A stretch of 64,000 nt of DNA from contig NZ_JQNR01000004.1 in the NCBI RefSeq assembly GCF_000745345.1, forward strand, positions 62,001 to 126,000, read 5' to 3'. The stretch is from Actinacidiphila yeochonensis CN732. GTDB lineage: Bacteria; Actinomycetota; Actinomycetes; Streptomycetales; Streptomycetaceae. Of the stretch, positions 42,897 through 50,973 are shown one piece after another. Made by a program: the position numbers and the translations under genes. The notes beneath the pieces were generated by a model. The model saw nothing but the letters and a program-made list of their open reading frames with translations, had not been told where the DNA came from and searched no databases. The number at the start of each line of letters is the position of its first letter. Position 1 is the stretch's first letter.

Positions 42897-43959
42897 GCGC
42901 GGTTCCTTCTCCAGTCGTCGCCAGGAAGCTCGGGATCCCCAGGTCGACAGCCTCCCGAACGGCGCTGCCGGGCCGCACGCCGATGCGCTGCACCTTGTCC
43001 AGCGCCTCCGCCCGGGTGAGGGAGCCCAGGCGGACGTGGTGTGCCAACTCGTACACGTAGGGGTGGAAGCCGTACCGGTTGACGTGGTCGAGGATCAGGA
43101 CCCCGTTCAGCCGGCAGTTCGTCGAGCAGGAATCGGTGTCGCTCGGCCGCGACCACCCCAGCCGCGCGAGCTGCCGGACGGTGTCCTCCTCGCTGTACCC
43201 GGTGGCGTAGAGCGGGTTCAGCAGCCCGGCCGGTCCGCCCGGTGCCGCGGTGGCGCGCCAGGTCCGCAACTGCTCGGCCAGCGGACCCGACCGGGCCGAC
43301 AGCGGGTCGAAATGGCGGTCGATCACATCCCGCAGAAAGGAGACCGGGACCAGCGGGCTCGTGGTCAGCTGCCCCGGTGTCCACCCCCCGACCAGCAGGG
43401 GGATGGTGTGGGCGGTCGCGAAGCGCAGGCCGGCCGCCAGCACCATCGAGATGCACGAACCGCATCCCCCCGTGGAGTACTTGATGGTGTCGGCCCCGAA
43501 GTCCGTCGCCAGACTGACCTGGTAGAGGGGCCGCATCAGGCCCTTCGGCGGCCGGAACCGGACATGATCGACGGCCAGGGCGTCCAGTACCCGCCGGATG
43601 TTCTCGTCGGCCTCGGCGGACAGGTAGCCGTTGTCGAGGGTGAAGGCCAGCGGCCGAAGGCCGAGCTCGCGCTGGGCCACCATCAGGGCGAGCGAACTGT
43701 CCTTGCCGCCGCTGTAGAGCACCAGGCAGTCGTAGGCGCGGTCCGGAGCGGCTCCCTCCAGGGCGGCGCCCACCGCGTCGGTGAGGGCCTCGCGGGCGAC
43801 GTCGATCCGCTCGCTCTCGTCCCCGCAGTACCGGCACACACCGGACGCGTCGAACGAGATGTCGGGGAACGAGGCGGGCAGGACACAGCGCCGGCAGATC
43901 TGCTGGTCGTAGCGGACGCGGATCTCGCCGTCGGCGGTCTCGATCCGGACGTTCGTCAA
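42889..43959 (-). CDS. PP-loop ATP-pyrophosphatase, WbpG/LarE-like amidotransferase or sulfurtransferase
   Basis: A 356-residue protein. An N-terminal Cys4 element (CRRCVLP then GVCRYC) precedes the PP-loop LVLYSGGKDSSLAL. Further cysteines lie in YSTGGCGSCIS and DTDSCSTNC. The Cys4 plus PP-loop order matches WbpG-type sugar amidotransferases that turn an N-acetyl group into an acetamidino group with ammonia; thiolation enzymes of the Ncs6/LarE type also use this fold. It would adenylate a carbonyl of the product for amidine, amide or thio formation. The start is TTG at 43959, inside a TTGA overlap with the MccF gene and behind GGGGGAG; no other start fits. No separate glutaminase subunit was seen. 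Confidence 0.75.
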   Translation of the reverse strand: MTNVRIETADGEIRVRYDQQICRRCVLPASFPDISFDASGVCRYCGDESERIDVAREALTDAVGAALEGAAPDRAYDCLVLYSGGKDSSLALMVAQRELGLRPLAFTLDNGYLSAEADENIRRVLDALAVDHVRFRPPKGLMRPLYQVSLATDFGADTIKYSTGGCGSCISMVLAAGLRFATAHTIPLLVGGWTPGQLTTSPLVPVSFLRDVIDRHFDPLSARSGPLAEQLRTWRATAAPGGPAGLLNPLYATGYSEEDTVRQLARLGWSRPSDTDSCSTNCRLNGVLILDHVNRYGFHPYVYELAHHVRLGSLTRAEALDKVQRIGVRPGSAVREAVDLGIPSFLATTGEGTAHA

Positions 43960-45089
43960 GGTGCTCCCCCTGATGTGACGGGTGGTTCGGTGATCACCAA
44001 CGACTGCTCTGTCGCGTCCAGCCGGCACGCGACGCCGACCGGGAGGGTGAGCCGGGGTTCGGTGTGCCCGAAATCGACGTCGACCATCACCGGGATGTCG
44101 TCGCGGCCCAGCGCCTCCCTGACCACCCGGTCGAACGCCGACGAGTCGCCCGGCGGACTGGTCGTCGGACGGCAGTGCCGTCCGACGACCAGTCCGCGGA
44201 TGCCGTCCAACTGCCCGGACCAGCGCCACTGGGACAGCAGCCCGAGGAACTCCTCGGGGCCCGTGCCGAGGGTCTCCAGGCAGAGGATCGCGCCCTGGGT
44301 GTCCGGCATCCACGGCGTGCCGAACAGCCGCGAGGCGGTAGGCGCGCAGCCGGGCAGCAGCCACCCCTCCGCGGTCCCGGGCGCGAGTGTGCGCCAGGCG
44401 GCGGGTCGGGTACGGCGCGGGCGGACGTCGTCCACCTCCCAGAGGAGGAACTCGTCGGTCCACCGGCTCGGCGCCGTCAGACGGACGGGGCCCTGCCAGG
44501 GGGACACCGCCTCGCGGAACCGGGCCGCGGTGTAGGGCCAGGCTCCGCCGACCTCCCCCCATTCGGAGACGACCATCGGACCGTGGAAGGTGACGGTCCG
44601 CGCGCACCGCAGGGCGGCCCACAGCAGGGACGTGACGTCGCTGTAGCCCACGACGGGCTTGCCGCAGTCCCGTATGAGGTCGAAGTCCAGATGCGGCAGC
44701 ACGCGAACGGTGGTGTAGCCGCCCACCGCGCACATCACCAGATCGACGTCCGGATCGAGCAGCAACCCGTGCAGGTCCGCCGCGAGTTCTTCCGGGGTAC
44801 CGGCGCCGACACCGTCATCGCACCGCGTCCGGGCGGCGCACCGGACCGTGAAGCCGTCCTCCTCCAGAGCGGCCACGGCTCTGGAGAACCGTCGCGGAAA
44901 CCGGGCGGGTGCCGGGGACGACGGCGTCCAGACGCCTATGACGGCGTTCCCCCCGACGGCCCGCGGCAGGTGCAGGCCGTCAGGACGCATCGGCGACCCG
45001 TCGGGACCCCGCGCGGGTTCCCGTACCGCCGAGAACCCGGTGTCCAGCACCGGTGCATTCGGCATTCGGAATACGCCGTGCGCGAGCAT
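43956..45089 (-). CDS. MccF-like S66 serine peptidase, probable self-immunity enzyme
   Basis: A 377-residue S66-family protein that follows microcin C immunity protein MccF block by block: VGYSDVTSLLWA with nucleophile Ser150, TVTFHGPMVVSEWGE, RWTDEFLLWEVDDVRP, GTPWMPDTQGAILCLE with Glu272, and DVDFGHTEPRLTLPVG with His342. MccF cleaves the bond between the acyl part and the nucleotide part of processed microcin C and related aminoacyl-sulfamoyl nucleotides; other S66 members are LD-carboxypeptidases. The MccF-specific WTDE/W block favours the immunity type. There is no signal peptide, so it acts in the cytoplasm. The start is uncertain: ATG 45089 directly follows a stop and lacks a good ribosome binding site; 45065 or 44990 are alternatives. 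It leads block D. Confidence 0.87.
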   Translation of the reverse strand: MLAHGVFRMPNAPVLDTGFSAVREPARGPDGSPMRPDGLHLPRAVGGNAVIGVWTPSSPAPARFPRRFSRAVAALEEDGFTVRCAARTRCDDGVGAGTPEELAADLHGLLLDPDVDLVMCAVGGYTTVRVLPHLDFDLIRDCGKPVVGYSDVTSLLWAALRCARTVTFHGPMVVSEWGEVGGAWPYTAARFREAVSPWQGPVRLTAPSRWTDEFLLWEVDDVRPRRTRPAAWRTLAPGTAEGWLLPGCAPTASRLFGTPWMPDTQGAILCLETLGTGPEEFLGLLSQWRWSGQLDGIRGLVVGRHCRPTTSPPGDSSAFDRVVREALGRDDIPVMVDVDFGHTEPRLTLPVGVACRLDATEQSLVITEPPVTSGGAP

Positions 45090-45144
45090 TCACGTGGTCG
45101 AGCTGAAAGTGCGGAACGGGGATTTTCGTATGGAACAGAGACAC
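44980..45144 (-). CDS. Possible small leader ORF overlapping the MccF start
   Basis: A 54-residue frame starting with GTG at 45144 lies just behind GCAGGAGGAG, the strongest ribosome binding site upstream of block D. It begins VSLFHTKIPVPHFQLDHVN and overlaps the MccF N-terminus in another frame, ending at 44980. An ATG at 45228 in the same frame would extend it. Codon use is mixed. It may be a leader that couples translation into MccF, a true peptide, or the ribosome binding site may belong to a differently read MccF start after a frame slip. Low confidence. Confidence 0.25.
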   Translation of the reverse strand: MSLFHTKIPVPHFQLDHVNARARRIPNAECTGAGHRVLGGTGTRAGSRRVADAS

Positions 45145-45223
45145 GTCTCCTCCTGCGGCGCAAGAGCTCGAACACAACCCGCCCATGGAAAGGGGCAGCG
45201 AGGCATTGCCCGATTCGGCTCCG

Positions 45224-45252
45224 ATCATAACCACGGTCTCGCGTTCAAAGAA
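45224..45252 (-). promoter_or_regulatory. Candidate promoter of block D
   Basis: Read on the minus strand, TATGAT (45229-45224) is a near-consensus -10, with a poor -35 (TTCTTT, 45252-45247) 17 bp upstream. The region is AT-rich for this genome. It lies 135-140 bp before the MccF start, which leaves a leader containing the strong ribosome binding site near 45150. Confidence 0.3.
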
Positions 45253-45533
45253 ACGGTTGTGTTTTTCGCACCGCGTGGGTAGGAAGCGCCACGTGCCCCG
45301 ATGCCAGGAGTCCCTCAGGAGCGGCCGCCGGGGCTGACCAGGCGCCGATGCCAGTCGTGCCACGAATCGCCGGACAGGGCGGGAAGCAGCTCGCGATCGA
45401 CCTCGCCGTACGAGGTCAACCGCTCTTCCGGCCGCCGGTCGAGCCTGCTACGGTCGCTCCGGCTGTCGCGCATTGCCACGGCCCGCCGGTGTTCCGCACC
45501 GGGGGGAATTCGGAATCGAATGGGGGAGTGGAC

Positions 45534-47018
45534 GTGTCGCAACGGCCTTTGTCGGCGACGGGGCGGAGTGCCGTGAAACGGGCGTTCCTGCCCGTGGGGG
45601 CGGCGCGGTCCGTCAGGGAGAATCGGGCTCGATACGTCACGGCGGGAATTCTCTGCCTTTCCTGCCTCGCCGTGGTCGCCCAGTCGGGCGTGCCCACAGG
45701 CGGCGGACACGCGGACGTCGAACCGGCTCTCGCCGTGCTGCGCGCGGCTCTGTGCTGCGCGGTCGTCTCCCTGCTTCTGGTGTGCCGCGTCTTCAGCTCG
45801 TTCTACACCGACGCGGGCTTCCTCTACCGAAGCCATCCGCTCCTTCCGAAGCGCGCTCTCGGTGCCGCCGGGTTCCGCCGGCTGAAACTGCTGGTCCTGG
45901 TGTCATCGATCCTGTACGGGATCGGATTCCTGCTCCCGCTCACCGGCGCGCTGTTCTGCTGTTCATTCGCGGTGCTGAACTTCTACGCCACGCGCTTCTC
46001 GACGGACTACTGGATCACCAACACCCATCTGAACATCTTCTCCTTCCTGGTCTACTTCTCCGGCGGCGGCCGCGGCCACAGCGTCGACAGCCTCTTCGGC
46101 GTCCCGGGCTGGCACGCGGCGAGCGTCGCGAGCCTCTCCTTCCTCGTCATGAGGCTCTACGTGGTGCTCGTCTACTTCCAGGCCGGAATCTCCAAAGTGC
46201 TGGCAGGGGGAAGCGACTGGTTCCTGACGGGGCAGTCGCTGCGCGTGGCCGTCGGCATCCACGGGACCCGCCGCGGAAGGCAGCTGCTCGCGACACCGGG
46301 AAGGCGCACCTGCGCGGCCGTCGCCACCGGCGTCTTCGAGCTGCTGGCCCCGGTGGCTTTGGTCTCCAGGACGGTCTTCATCTGCTTCCTGGCCATCGCC
46401 CTGGTCTTCCATTTCGCCACATGGCTGACCCTCGGCATATCGTTCTGGTTCCTCTGGATCCTCTACCCGGGGCTGCTGCTTGGAGCCCGGTGGCACGACG
46501 GCGCGGGCCCAGGCCGTCAGGTGTGGATCCTGGTCGCGTTGGCGGCGGTGATGCTGGCACACACGCTGCTGAGGGGCTCGCACTGGCCGATCTCCTGCCA
46601 CGACCTGTTCGCCGATCTCTTCCCCATGGAGCTGGACTACTACGCCGTGGTCCTCGTCGACGCGGCGGGGGACGAGCAGTTCGCGCTTCCCGGCGCTGTC
46701 GTCCCGATCGAGTACTTCCGCACGGCGAACCTGATCGGGAACGTGTTCCTCAGGGGTTCCGACCGCGGTGTGCGGGACGCCCTGGCGAAGTCCGTTCTCG
46801 GCTGGGCCAACGGATGCCGGTGGCCGCGAGGCGGCGAGATCATGCATCCGGTCCGCCGGAATCCGCAGATCCCCTTCGTCGGTGTCAGAATCGCCCTGTA
46901 CCGCTTCGACTTCCGGCGCCTTCAGCCGTCGCAGCAACTGGACAGCTGCGGCAGTCTGGTTCGGGACCTGCACGTGTACGGGGGCGTCCCCGGGGCCGCC
47001 GAGGAGATCGGCGCCTGA
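45534..47018 (+). CDS. HTTM-domain (vitamin K-dependent gamma-carboxylase-like) membrane protein
   Basis: A 494-residue integral membrane protein. Hydrophobic helices include YVTAGILCLSCLAVVAQ, LCCAVVSLLLVCRVF, LLVLVSSILYGIGFLLPL, FLVMRLYVVLVYFQAGISK, VFICFLAIALVFHFATWL and VWILVALAAVMLAHTLL. The YFQAGISKVLAGGSDW stretch is typical of HTTM proteins related to gamma-glutamyl carboxylase and SdpB. GTG at 45534 behind GGGGGAG (45522-45528) was chosen over the upstream frame start at 45348. The C-terminal 140 residues are soluble. It lies outside block D, divergent from it. The function is unknown; a link to the cluster is possible but not shown. Confidence 0.78.
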   Translation: MSQRPLSATGRSAVKRAFLPVGAARSVRENRARYVTAGILCLSCLAVVAQSGVPTGGGHADVEPALAVLRAALCCAVVSLLLVCRVFSSFYTDAGFLYRSHPLLPKRALGAAGFRRLKLLVLVSSILYGIGFLLPLTGALFCCSFAVLNFYATRFSTDYWITNTHLNIFSFLVYFSGGGRGHSVDSLFGVPGWHAASVASLSFLVMRLYVVLVYFQAGISKVLAGGSDWFLTGQSLRVAVGIHGTRRGRQLLATPGRRTCAAVATGVFELLAPVALVSRTVFICFLAIALVFHFATWLTLGISFWFLWILYPGLLLGARWHDGAGPGRQVWILVALAAVMLAHTLLRGSHWPISCHDLFADLFPMELDYYAVVLVDAAGDEQFALPGAVVPIEYFRTANLIGNVFLRGSDRGVRDALAKSVLGWANGCRWPRGGEIMHPVRRNPQIPFVGVRIALYRFDFRRLQPSQQLDSCGSLVRDLHVYGGVPGAAEEIGA

Positions 47019-47145
47019 AGGGTGTTCCGCCACCGGCCGACCTGCTCCCGGTCCCGTCAGGTAGGCCCGGGCGTCTGCGGGCCCGGTCCGCCCCGTCTGA
47101 CGAGCGGATCCCGGGGGTGTCACAGGGGGATGCCAGGCTGTTCCC

Positions 47146-48285
47146 ATGGACGACACCACACAGAGCGCGGACTACTGGGACGCCCGGGCCGAGCGGTTCG
47201 ACGAGGAGCCCGACCACGGCCTGCGCGACCCGCGGGTGCGGCAGGCGTGGGCGGCCCGGTTGCGCACGTGGCTGCCTTCGGAAGCCAGTGACGTGCTCGA
47301 CCTCGGATGCGGCACCGGCAGTCTCGCGCTGCTCGCGGCAGAGGCAGGGCACCGCGTCACCGCGCTCGACCGCTCACCGCGTATGGCCGCGCTGGCCCGG
47401 GCCAAGCTGTCCGGCACGCCGGCGCGCGTTCTCGTGGCCGACGCCGCCCGCCCGCCCGTGCCTGCGGGCTCCTTCGACGTCGTCCTGGTGCGGCACGTGC
47501 TGTGGGCCCTGCCCGATCCGGCCGCCGTCCTGCGCCACTGGGCCGGCCTGCTGCGGCCGGGCGGCCGGCTCGTCCTGGTGGAAGGGCGGTGGAACTCCCT
47601 CAGCCCCGTCGGCATAGCCGCCACGGCCCTCGCCGAACTCGCCGCCCCTCTCGGCGGCTCGCTCCTCGTCGAACAGCTGGGCGGCGACCCCGGGCTGTGG
47701 GGCCGCGCGGTCGACGACGAGCGGTACGCGGCGGTGATCCGCCCCGCGGCCCGCCCAGCGGGTCGGCACACCGAGATCGTCGACGTGCACCTCCTGCTGC
47801 TGCGGGGCGAGGAGGTGCTGCTCGCCCGCCGCACCGGCACCGGATACGCCGACGGGCTGCTGGACGCCCCCTCCGGCCACCTGGAGGAGGGCGAGGACGT
47901 CAGGAGCGGGATGATCCGCGAGGCCCGCGAGGAGATCGGGATCGATCTCGACCCCGATCGGCTGGAGGCGGTGCTGGTCATGCAGCACCGGGCCCCGGGC
48001 GGGACGGCGCGCGTCGGCTGGTTCTTCACCGCCCGGCACGACCCCGGCGACCCCGAGCCGGTCAACCGCGAGCCGGACAGATGCTCGGAACTCCGGTGGT
48101 GTCCGCTCGACGCCCTGCCCGACGACATGGTCGCCTACTGCCGGGCGGGCATCGGCGCCTACCGGGCCGGGCACCGCTTCCTGCTCCACCTCCACGAGCC
48201 GGAGGACACCATCGCGTACGCCTCCGGCGGACCGGACCGCGCGGTGCCACTGGGGCCGTCCGCTGTGCCAGTATCCAGGCCATGA
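47146..48285 (+). CDS. Methyltransferase-Nudix hydrolase fusion
   Basis: A 379-residue two-domain protein. Residues about 1-190 are a UbiE-like class I methyltransferase (VLDLGCGTGSLALLAAEAGH, FDVVLVRHVLWALPDP). Residues about 205-350 are a Nudix domain with a complete box, GHLEEGEDVRSGMIREAREE ending in IGI. Nudix enzymes hydrolyse nucleoside diphosphates linked to other groups. The fusion is known as an annotated arrangement in Streptomyces, but its substrate is not clear. The stop overlaps the GntR gene (ATGA at 48282), which suggests that the regulator acts on this gene or its pathway. Confidence 0.85.
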   Translation: MDDTTQSADYWDARAERFDEEPDHGLRDPRVRQAWAARLRTWLPSEASDVLDLGCGTGSLALLAAEAGHRVTALDRSPRMAALARAKLSGTPARVLVADAARPPVPAGSFDVVLVRHVLWALPDPAAVLRHWAGLLRPGGRLVLVEGRWNSLSPVGIAATALAELAAPLGGSLLVEQLGGDPGLWGRAVDDERYAAVIRPAARPAGRHTEIVDVHLLLLRGEEVLLARRTGTGYADGLLDAPSGHLEEGEDVRSGMIREAREEIGIDLDPDRLEAVLVMQHRAPGGTARVGWFFTARHDPGDPEPVNREPDRCSELRWCPLDALPDDMVAYCRAGIGAYRAGHRFLLHLHEPEDTIAYASGGPDRAVPLGPSAVPVSRP

Positions 48286-48665
48286 GCCTGAAGATCACCG
48301 TCGATCCGGGCGCGACAGCCCCGCCCTACGAGCAACTGCGCGCCCAGATCGCCGAGAGGGCGCGCACGGGAGAGCTCCCCGTGCACTACAAGCTGCCCAC
48401 CGTGCGGGGCCTGGCCGAGGAGCTGGGGCTCGCGGCGAACACCGTCGCCAAGGCGTACCGCGCCCTGGAGGCGGACGGGGTGATCGAGACCCGCGGACGG
48501 CACGGCACCTACATCGCGGCGGGTGACGCCCACGCCAGGGAGGTTGCCGCGGCGGCGTCGGCCTACGTGGAGCGCGTCCGCCGCCTCGGTCTGGACCGGG
48601 ACGCCGCACGCGCCGCCGTGGAGGAGGCACTGCGGGCCGGCTACCGCGAGGCCCGGGACGCCTGA
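48282..48665 (+). CDS. GntR-family regulator (YtrA-like, short)
   Basis: A 127-residue protein with the GntR winged helix: PPYEQLRAQIAERARTGELP, KLPTVRGLAEELGLAANTVA and KAYRALEADGVIETRGRHGT. Only about 45 residues follow the DNA-binding domain, as in the YtrA subgroup, too short for a ligand-binding UTRA or FadR domain. ATG at 48282 overlaps the stop of the Nudix fusion. YtrA-type proteins often repress the operon in which they sit. The downstream side is a strong inverted repeat that separates it from the AAA gene. Confidence 0.9.
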   Translation: MSLKITVDPGATAPPYEQLRAQIAERARTGELPVHYKLPTVRGLAEELGLAANTVAKAYRALEADGVIETRGRHGTYIAAGDAHAREVAAAASAYVERVRRLGLDRDAARAAVEEALRAGYREARDA

Positions 48666-48669
48666 CGGC

Positions 48670-48711
48670 CCCGGCCGTCTCCCGGACCTCCCCGGCCGTC
48701 TCCCGGACCTC
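48670..48711. repeat. Perfect 21-bp tandem duplication
   Basis: Two identical 21-bp copies lie head to tail at 48670-48690 and 48691-48711, beginning CCCGGCCGTCTCCCGG. The second copy supplies the left arm of the inverted repeat at 48691-48728, and the first can pair with the same right arm, so two alternative hairpins are possible. It was probably made by slippage in the terminator. Confidence 0.8.
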
Positions 48712-48728
48712 CCCGGGAGACGGCCGGG
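48691..48728. terminator. Strong bidirectional terminator
   Basis: A perfect 16-bp inverted repeat (left arm 48691-48706, right arm 48713-48728) with a 6-nt loop sits 25 bp after the GntR stop and 5 bp before the stop of the convergent AAA gene. The stem is almost all GC. The position between convergent genes fits a factor-independent or hairpin-dependent terminator used from both sides. Confidence 0.8.
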
Positions 48729-48733
48729 ACGGG

Positions 48734-49945
48734 CTACAGGTACAGGCCGTCCGTCGGCCGGGAGGGCACCGGCAGGGCCGGGAAGGCGCCGCGGCGCAGG
48801 GCGTAGAGCTCCGCGAGAGTCGCGCCCTCGCGATCGATGCCCTCACTGGTGCCCAGCCACCGCGCGGCCTCGTCCCGGCTGAGCCGGCCGACCTCGATAC
48901 GGGCCAGGCAGCGTCCGGGCCGCACCACCGCCGGGTGCATGCGCTCCAGGTCCTCGTTGGTGGTGATGCCGACCAGGACGTTGCGGCCCTGCCCGAGCAG
49001 GCCGTCGGTGAGGTTGAGCAGGCGGGACAGGGACTGGCCGGTCTGGTGTTTGGCCTCGCCCCGGATCAGCTCGTCGCAGTCCTCCAGCATCAGCAGACGC
49101 CAGCGCTCGCCGTCCTCGTCGCTCTCCCCGACGGCGACGTCCATGAGGTACCCGACATCGCTGAACAACTGCTCCGGGTCCAGCACGCAGTCCACCCGGC
49201 ACCACTCCTGCCACGCGCGGGCCAGGGTGCGCAGCGCCGAGGTCTTGCCGGTGCCCGGCGGGCCGTGGAGGAGCAGCAGCCGACCGGTGACGTCGTCGGC
49301 CGTCATCTTCATCAGGCTGTCCAACGCCTCGGCCACCGGCGCCGTGTAGTTGGCGCGCAGTTCCTCCCACGGGGCCGCCGAGATCTTGCGGGTGATGCGG
49401 TGCGCGCCTCTGCGGGGTGAGACGTACCAGAAGCCCATGGGGACGCTGTCCGGCTGCGGCTTCGGCTCGTCCTCCGCGTCCTGGACCGCTGACGTGAGGA
49501 CGTGCTCGGCGAGTTCGTCGGAGGTCGCGATCACGGTCACGTCGGCTCCGGCGCTCCATCGCGAGACCAGGATCGTCCACCCCTCGCCCTCGGCCAGGAC
49601 CGCGCTGCGGGTGCCCTTGCGGGCCTGGCGCAGCACCAGGGCCCCCGGAGGCAGCAGCGTCAGGCCGGACCGTACCTTCTCCACGGTCGCGCCGCAGGAG
49701 TACGGCTGCTCACCGGAGGCGAACCTGCCGAGGAAGAGGGCGTCCACCACGTCTGCGGGGGAATCGCCGTCGTCCAGGGCCATGTGGAGCGGCAGCGCCC
49801 GTGCCGGGTCGGAGGACCCGGGGGTGCCCGCGCCGCCGTCGGCGGGCGGGTCGGTCCCCTCGTGCGGGGCGGATGCGGGGACGGTGGGCGGCACGAGCCT
49901 CCTCGGAGTCCGGGGTGCGGTGGACATGCCGCCATGGTCCGGCAT
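48734..49945 (-). CDS. AAA-family ATPase with DUF5925-like N-terminal domain
   Basis: A 403-residue protein. The N-terminal half (about residues 45-190) matches the layout I associate with DUF5925 of Streptomyces (ALDDGDSPADVVDALFLGRFASGEQP). The C-terminal half is an AAA module with Walker A LLLHGPPGTGKTSAL, Walker B WRLLMLEDCDELI, sensor 1 VLVGITTNED and an arginine finger near HPAVVRPGRC. The start may be the internal ATG at 49927 (MSTAPRTPRR). It is probably a housekeeping or conditional actinobacterial ATPase of unknown role, unrelated to the cluster. Confidence 0.85.
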   Translation of the reverse strand: MPDHGGMSTAPRTPRRLVPPTVPASAPHEGTDPPADGGAGTPGSSDPARALPLHMALDDGDSPADVVDALFLGRFASGEQPYSCGATVEKVRSGLTLLPPGALVLRQARKGTRSAVLAEGEGWTILVSRWSAGADVTVIATSDELAEHVLTSAVQDAEDEPKPQPDSVPMGFWYVSPRRGAHRITRKISAAPWEELRANYTAPVAEALDSLMKMTADDVTGRLLLLHGPPGTGKTSALRTLARAWQEWCRVDCVLDPEQLFSDVGYLMDVAVGESDEDGERWRLLMLEDCDELIRGEAKHQTGQSLSRLLNLTDGLLGQGRNVLVGITTNEDLERMHPAVVRPGRCLARIEVGRLSRDEAARWLGTSEGIDREGATLAELYALRRGAFPALPVPSRPTDGLYL

Positions 49946-50016
49946 GCGCCCGGATCAGCCCACCACTTTTTCACCGGAGAACGTACGTGTCCGCCACCGT
50001 AAACCCCACGAAAGGG

Positions 50017-50047
50017 TTGATTTGCCGTACGCGCGTCCGGATATGAC
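50017..50047 (+). promoter_or_regulatory. Candidate promoter of the SGNH hydrolase gene
   Basis: TTGATT (50017-50022) and TATGAC (50042-50047) are separated by 19 bp in the gap between the AAA gene and the secreted hydrolase gene. This would give a 5' leader of about 130 nt. Both boxes are partial matches and the spacing is slightly long. Confidence 0.35.
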
Positions 50048-50184
50048 CTGAACAGGGCCAACATCTCCAGCCGGTGACGGCCCTGACGACTGCTCACTCA
50101 CACGTGCGGAACAGCGCCGCACCACCCCTCTCCCGCCGGGCGAAGTCTCCGGGGCCGTGGGGAACCGTCAAGGAGGTCACCGAA

Positions 50185-50973
50185 ATGCACAGGCGCGCAT
50201 CGGCTGCGGTCGCGTTCCTTCTCGCCTGCGTCCTCGCCGCCGTGGGCGCGTCCCCCGCCCGCGCCGCGGGCACCGGATACGTCGCGCTCGGCGACTCCTA
50301 CTCCTCCGGTCTCGGCGCCGGGAGCTACGAAGCCTCCAGCGGCACGTGCGACCGAAGCAGCAAGGCCTACCCGTCCCTGTGGGCCAAGGCCCACAAGCCC
50401 GCCTCCTTCGCCTTCACCGCCTGCGCCAGCGCCACCACCACCGACGTGGTCCACCGCCAGCTCGGGCCGCTGAGCCGGTCGACCGGCCTGGTCAGCATCA
50501 GCGTCGGCGGCAACGACGCGGGGTTCGGCGACGTCATGACGGCCTGCCTGACCTCTTCCACGAACGCCTGCGAGGACCGCATCGCCCGGGCGCGGACCTT
50601 CATCCGGAACCGCCTTCCGGGGCTGCTCGACACCACCTACACCGCCATCAGGAGCCGCGCCCCGAAGGCCCGGGTGGTGGCGCTCGGGTACCCGCGCCTG
50701 TACGCCGTGCCGGGCACCTGTCTGCTGGGCCTGAGCGACACCGTCCGCCGCGCACTCGACTCCGCGGCGGACGATCTGGACGGAGTGATCGCCAAACGCG
50801 CCGCAGGCCACGGCTTCGCCTTCGCGGACGTACGCGGACGGTTCGCCAAGCACGAGCTGTGCTCGAACAGCCCGTGGCTGCACAGCGTGACACTCCCGCC
50901 CTCGGCGTCCTACCACCCGACGGCGACCGGGCAGTCCGGGGGCTATCTGCGGGCCTTCACCGACGCCGCATGA
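50185..50973 (+). CDS. Secreted SGNH/GDSL hydrolase (lipase/esterase)
   Basis: A 262-residue protein with a signal peptide (basic MHRR, hydrophobic VAFLLACVLAAVGA, cleavage near ARAAG). The SGNH family blocks are all present: GDSYSSG with the nucleophile Ser, the Gly block, VGGNDAGF with Asn, and SYHPTATGQ with His. It is like the secreted Streptomyces lipases of the S. rimosus/SCO1725 type, whose six cysteines form three disulfides; cysteines here (CDRSSK, FTACAS, TACLTSSTNACED, GTCLLG, ELCSNS) agree. It probably hydrolyses lipid or ester substrates outside the cell. ATG at 50185 follows AAGGAGG. Confidence 0.92.
   Translation: MHRRASAAVAFLLACVLAAVGASPARAAGTGYVALGDSYSSGLGAGSYEASSGTCDRSSKAYPSLWAKAHKPASFAFTACASATTTDVVHRQLGPLSRSTGLVSISVGGNDAGFGDVMTACLTSSTNACEDRIARARTFIRNRLPGLLDTTYTAIRSRAPKARVVALGYPRLYAVPGTCLLGLSDTVRRALDSAADDLDGVIAKRAAGHGFAFADVRGRFAKHELCSNSPWLHSVTLPPSASYHPTATGQSGGYLRAFTDAA

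Noticed and set aside
45348..45533. Upstream extension of the HTTM gene to 45348
   Set aside because: The added residues are Pro/Arg-rich with poor conservation features. GTG 45534 has a GGGGGAG site at the right distance and starts just before the membrane domain.
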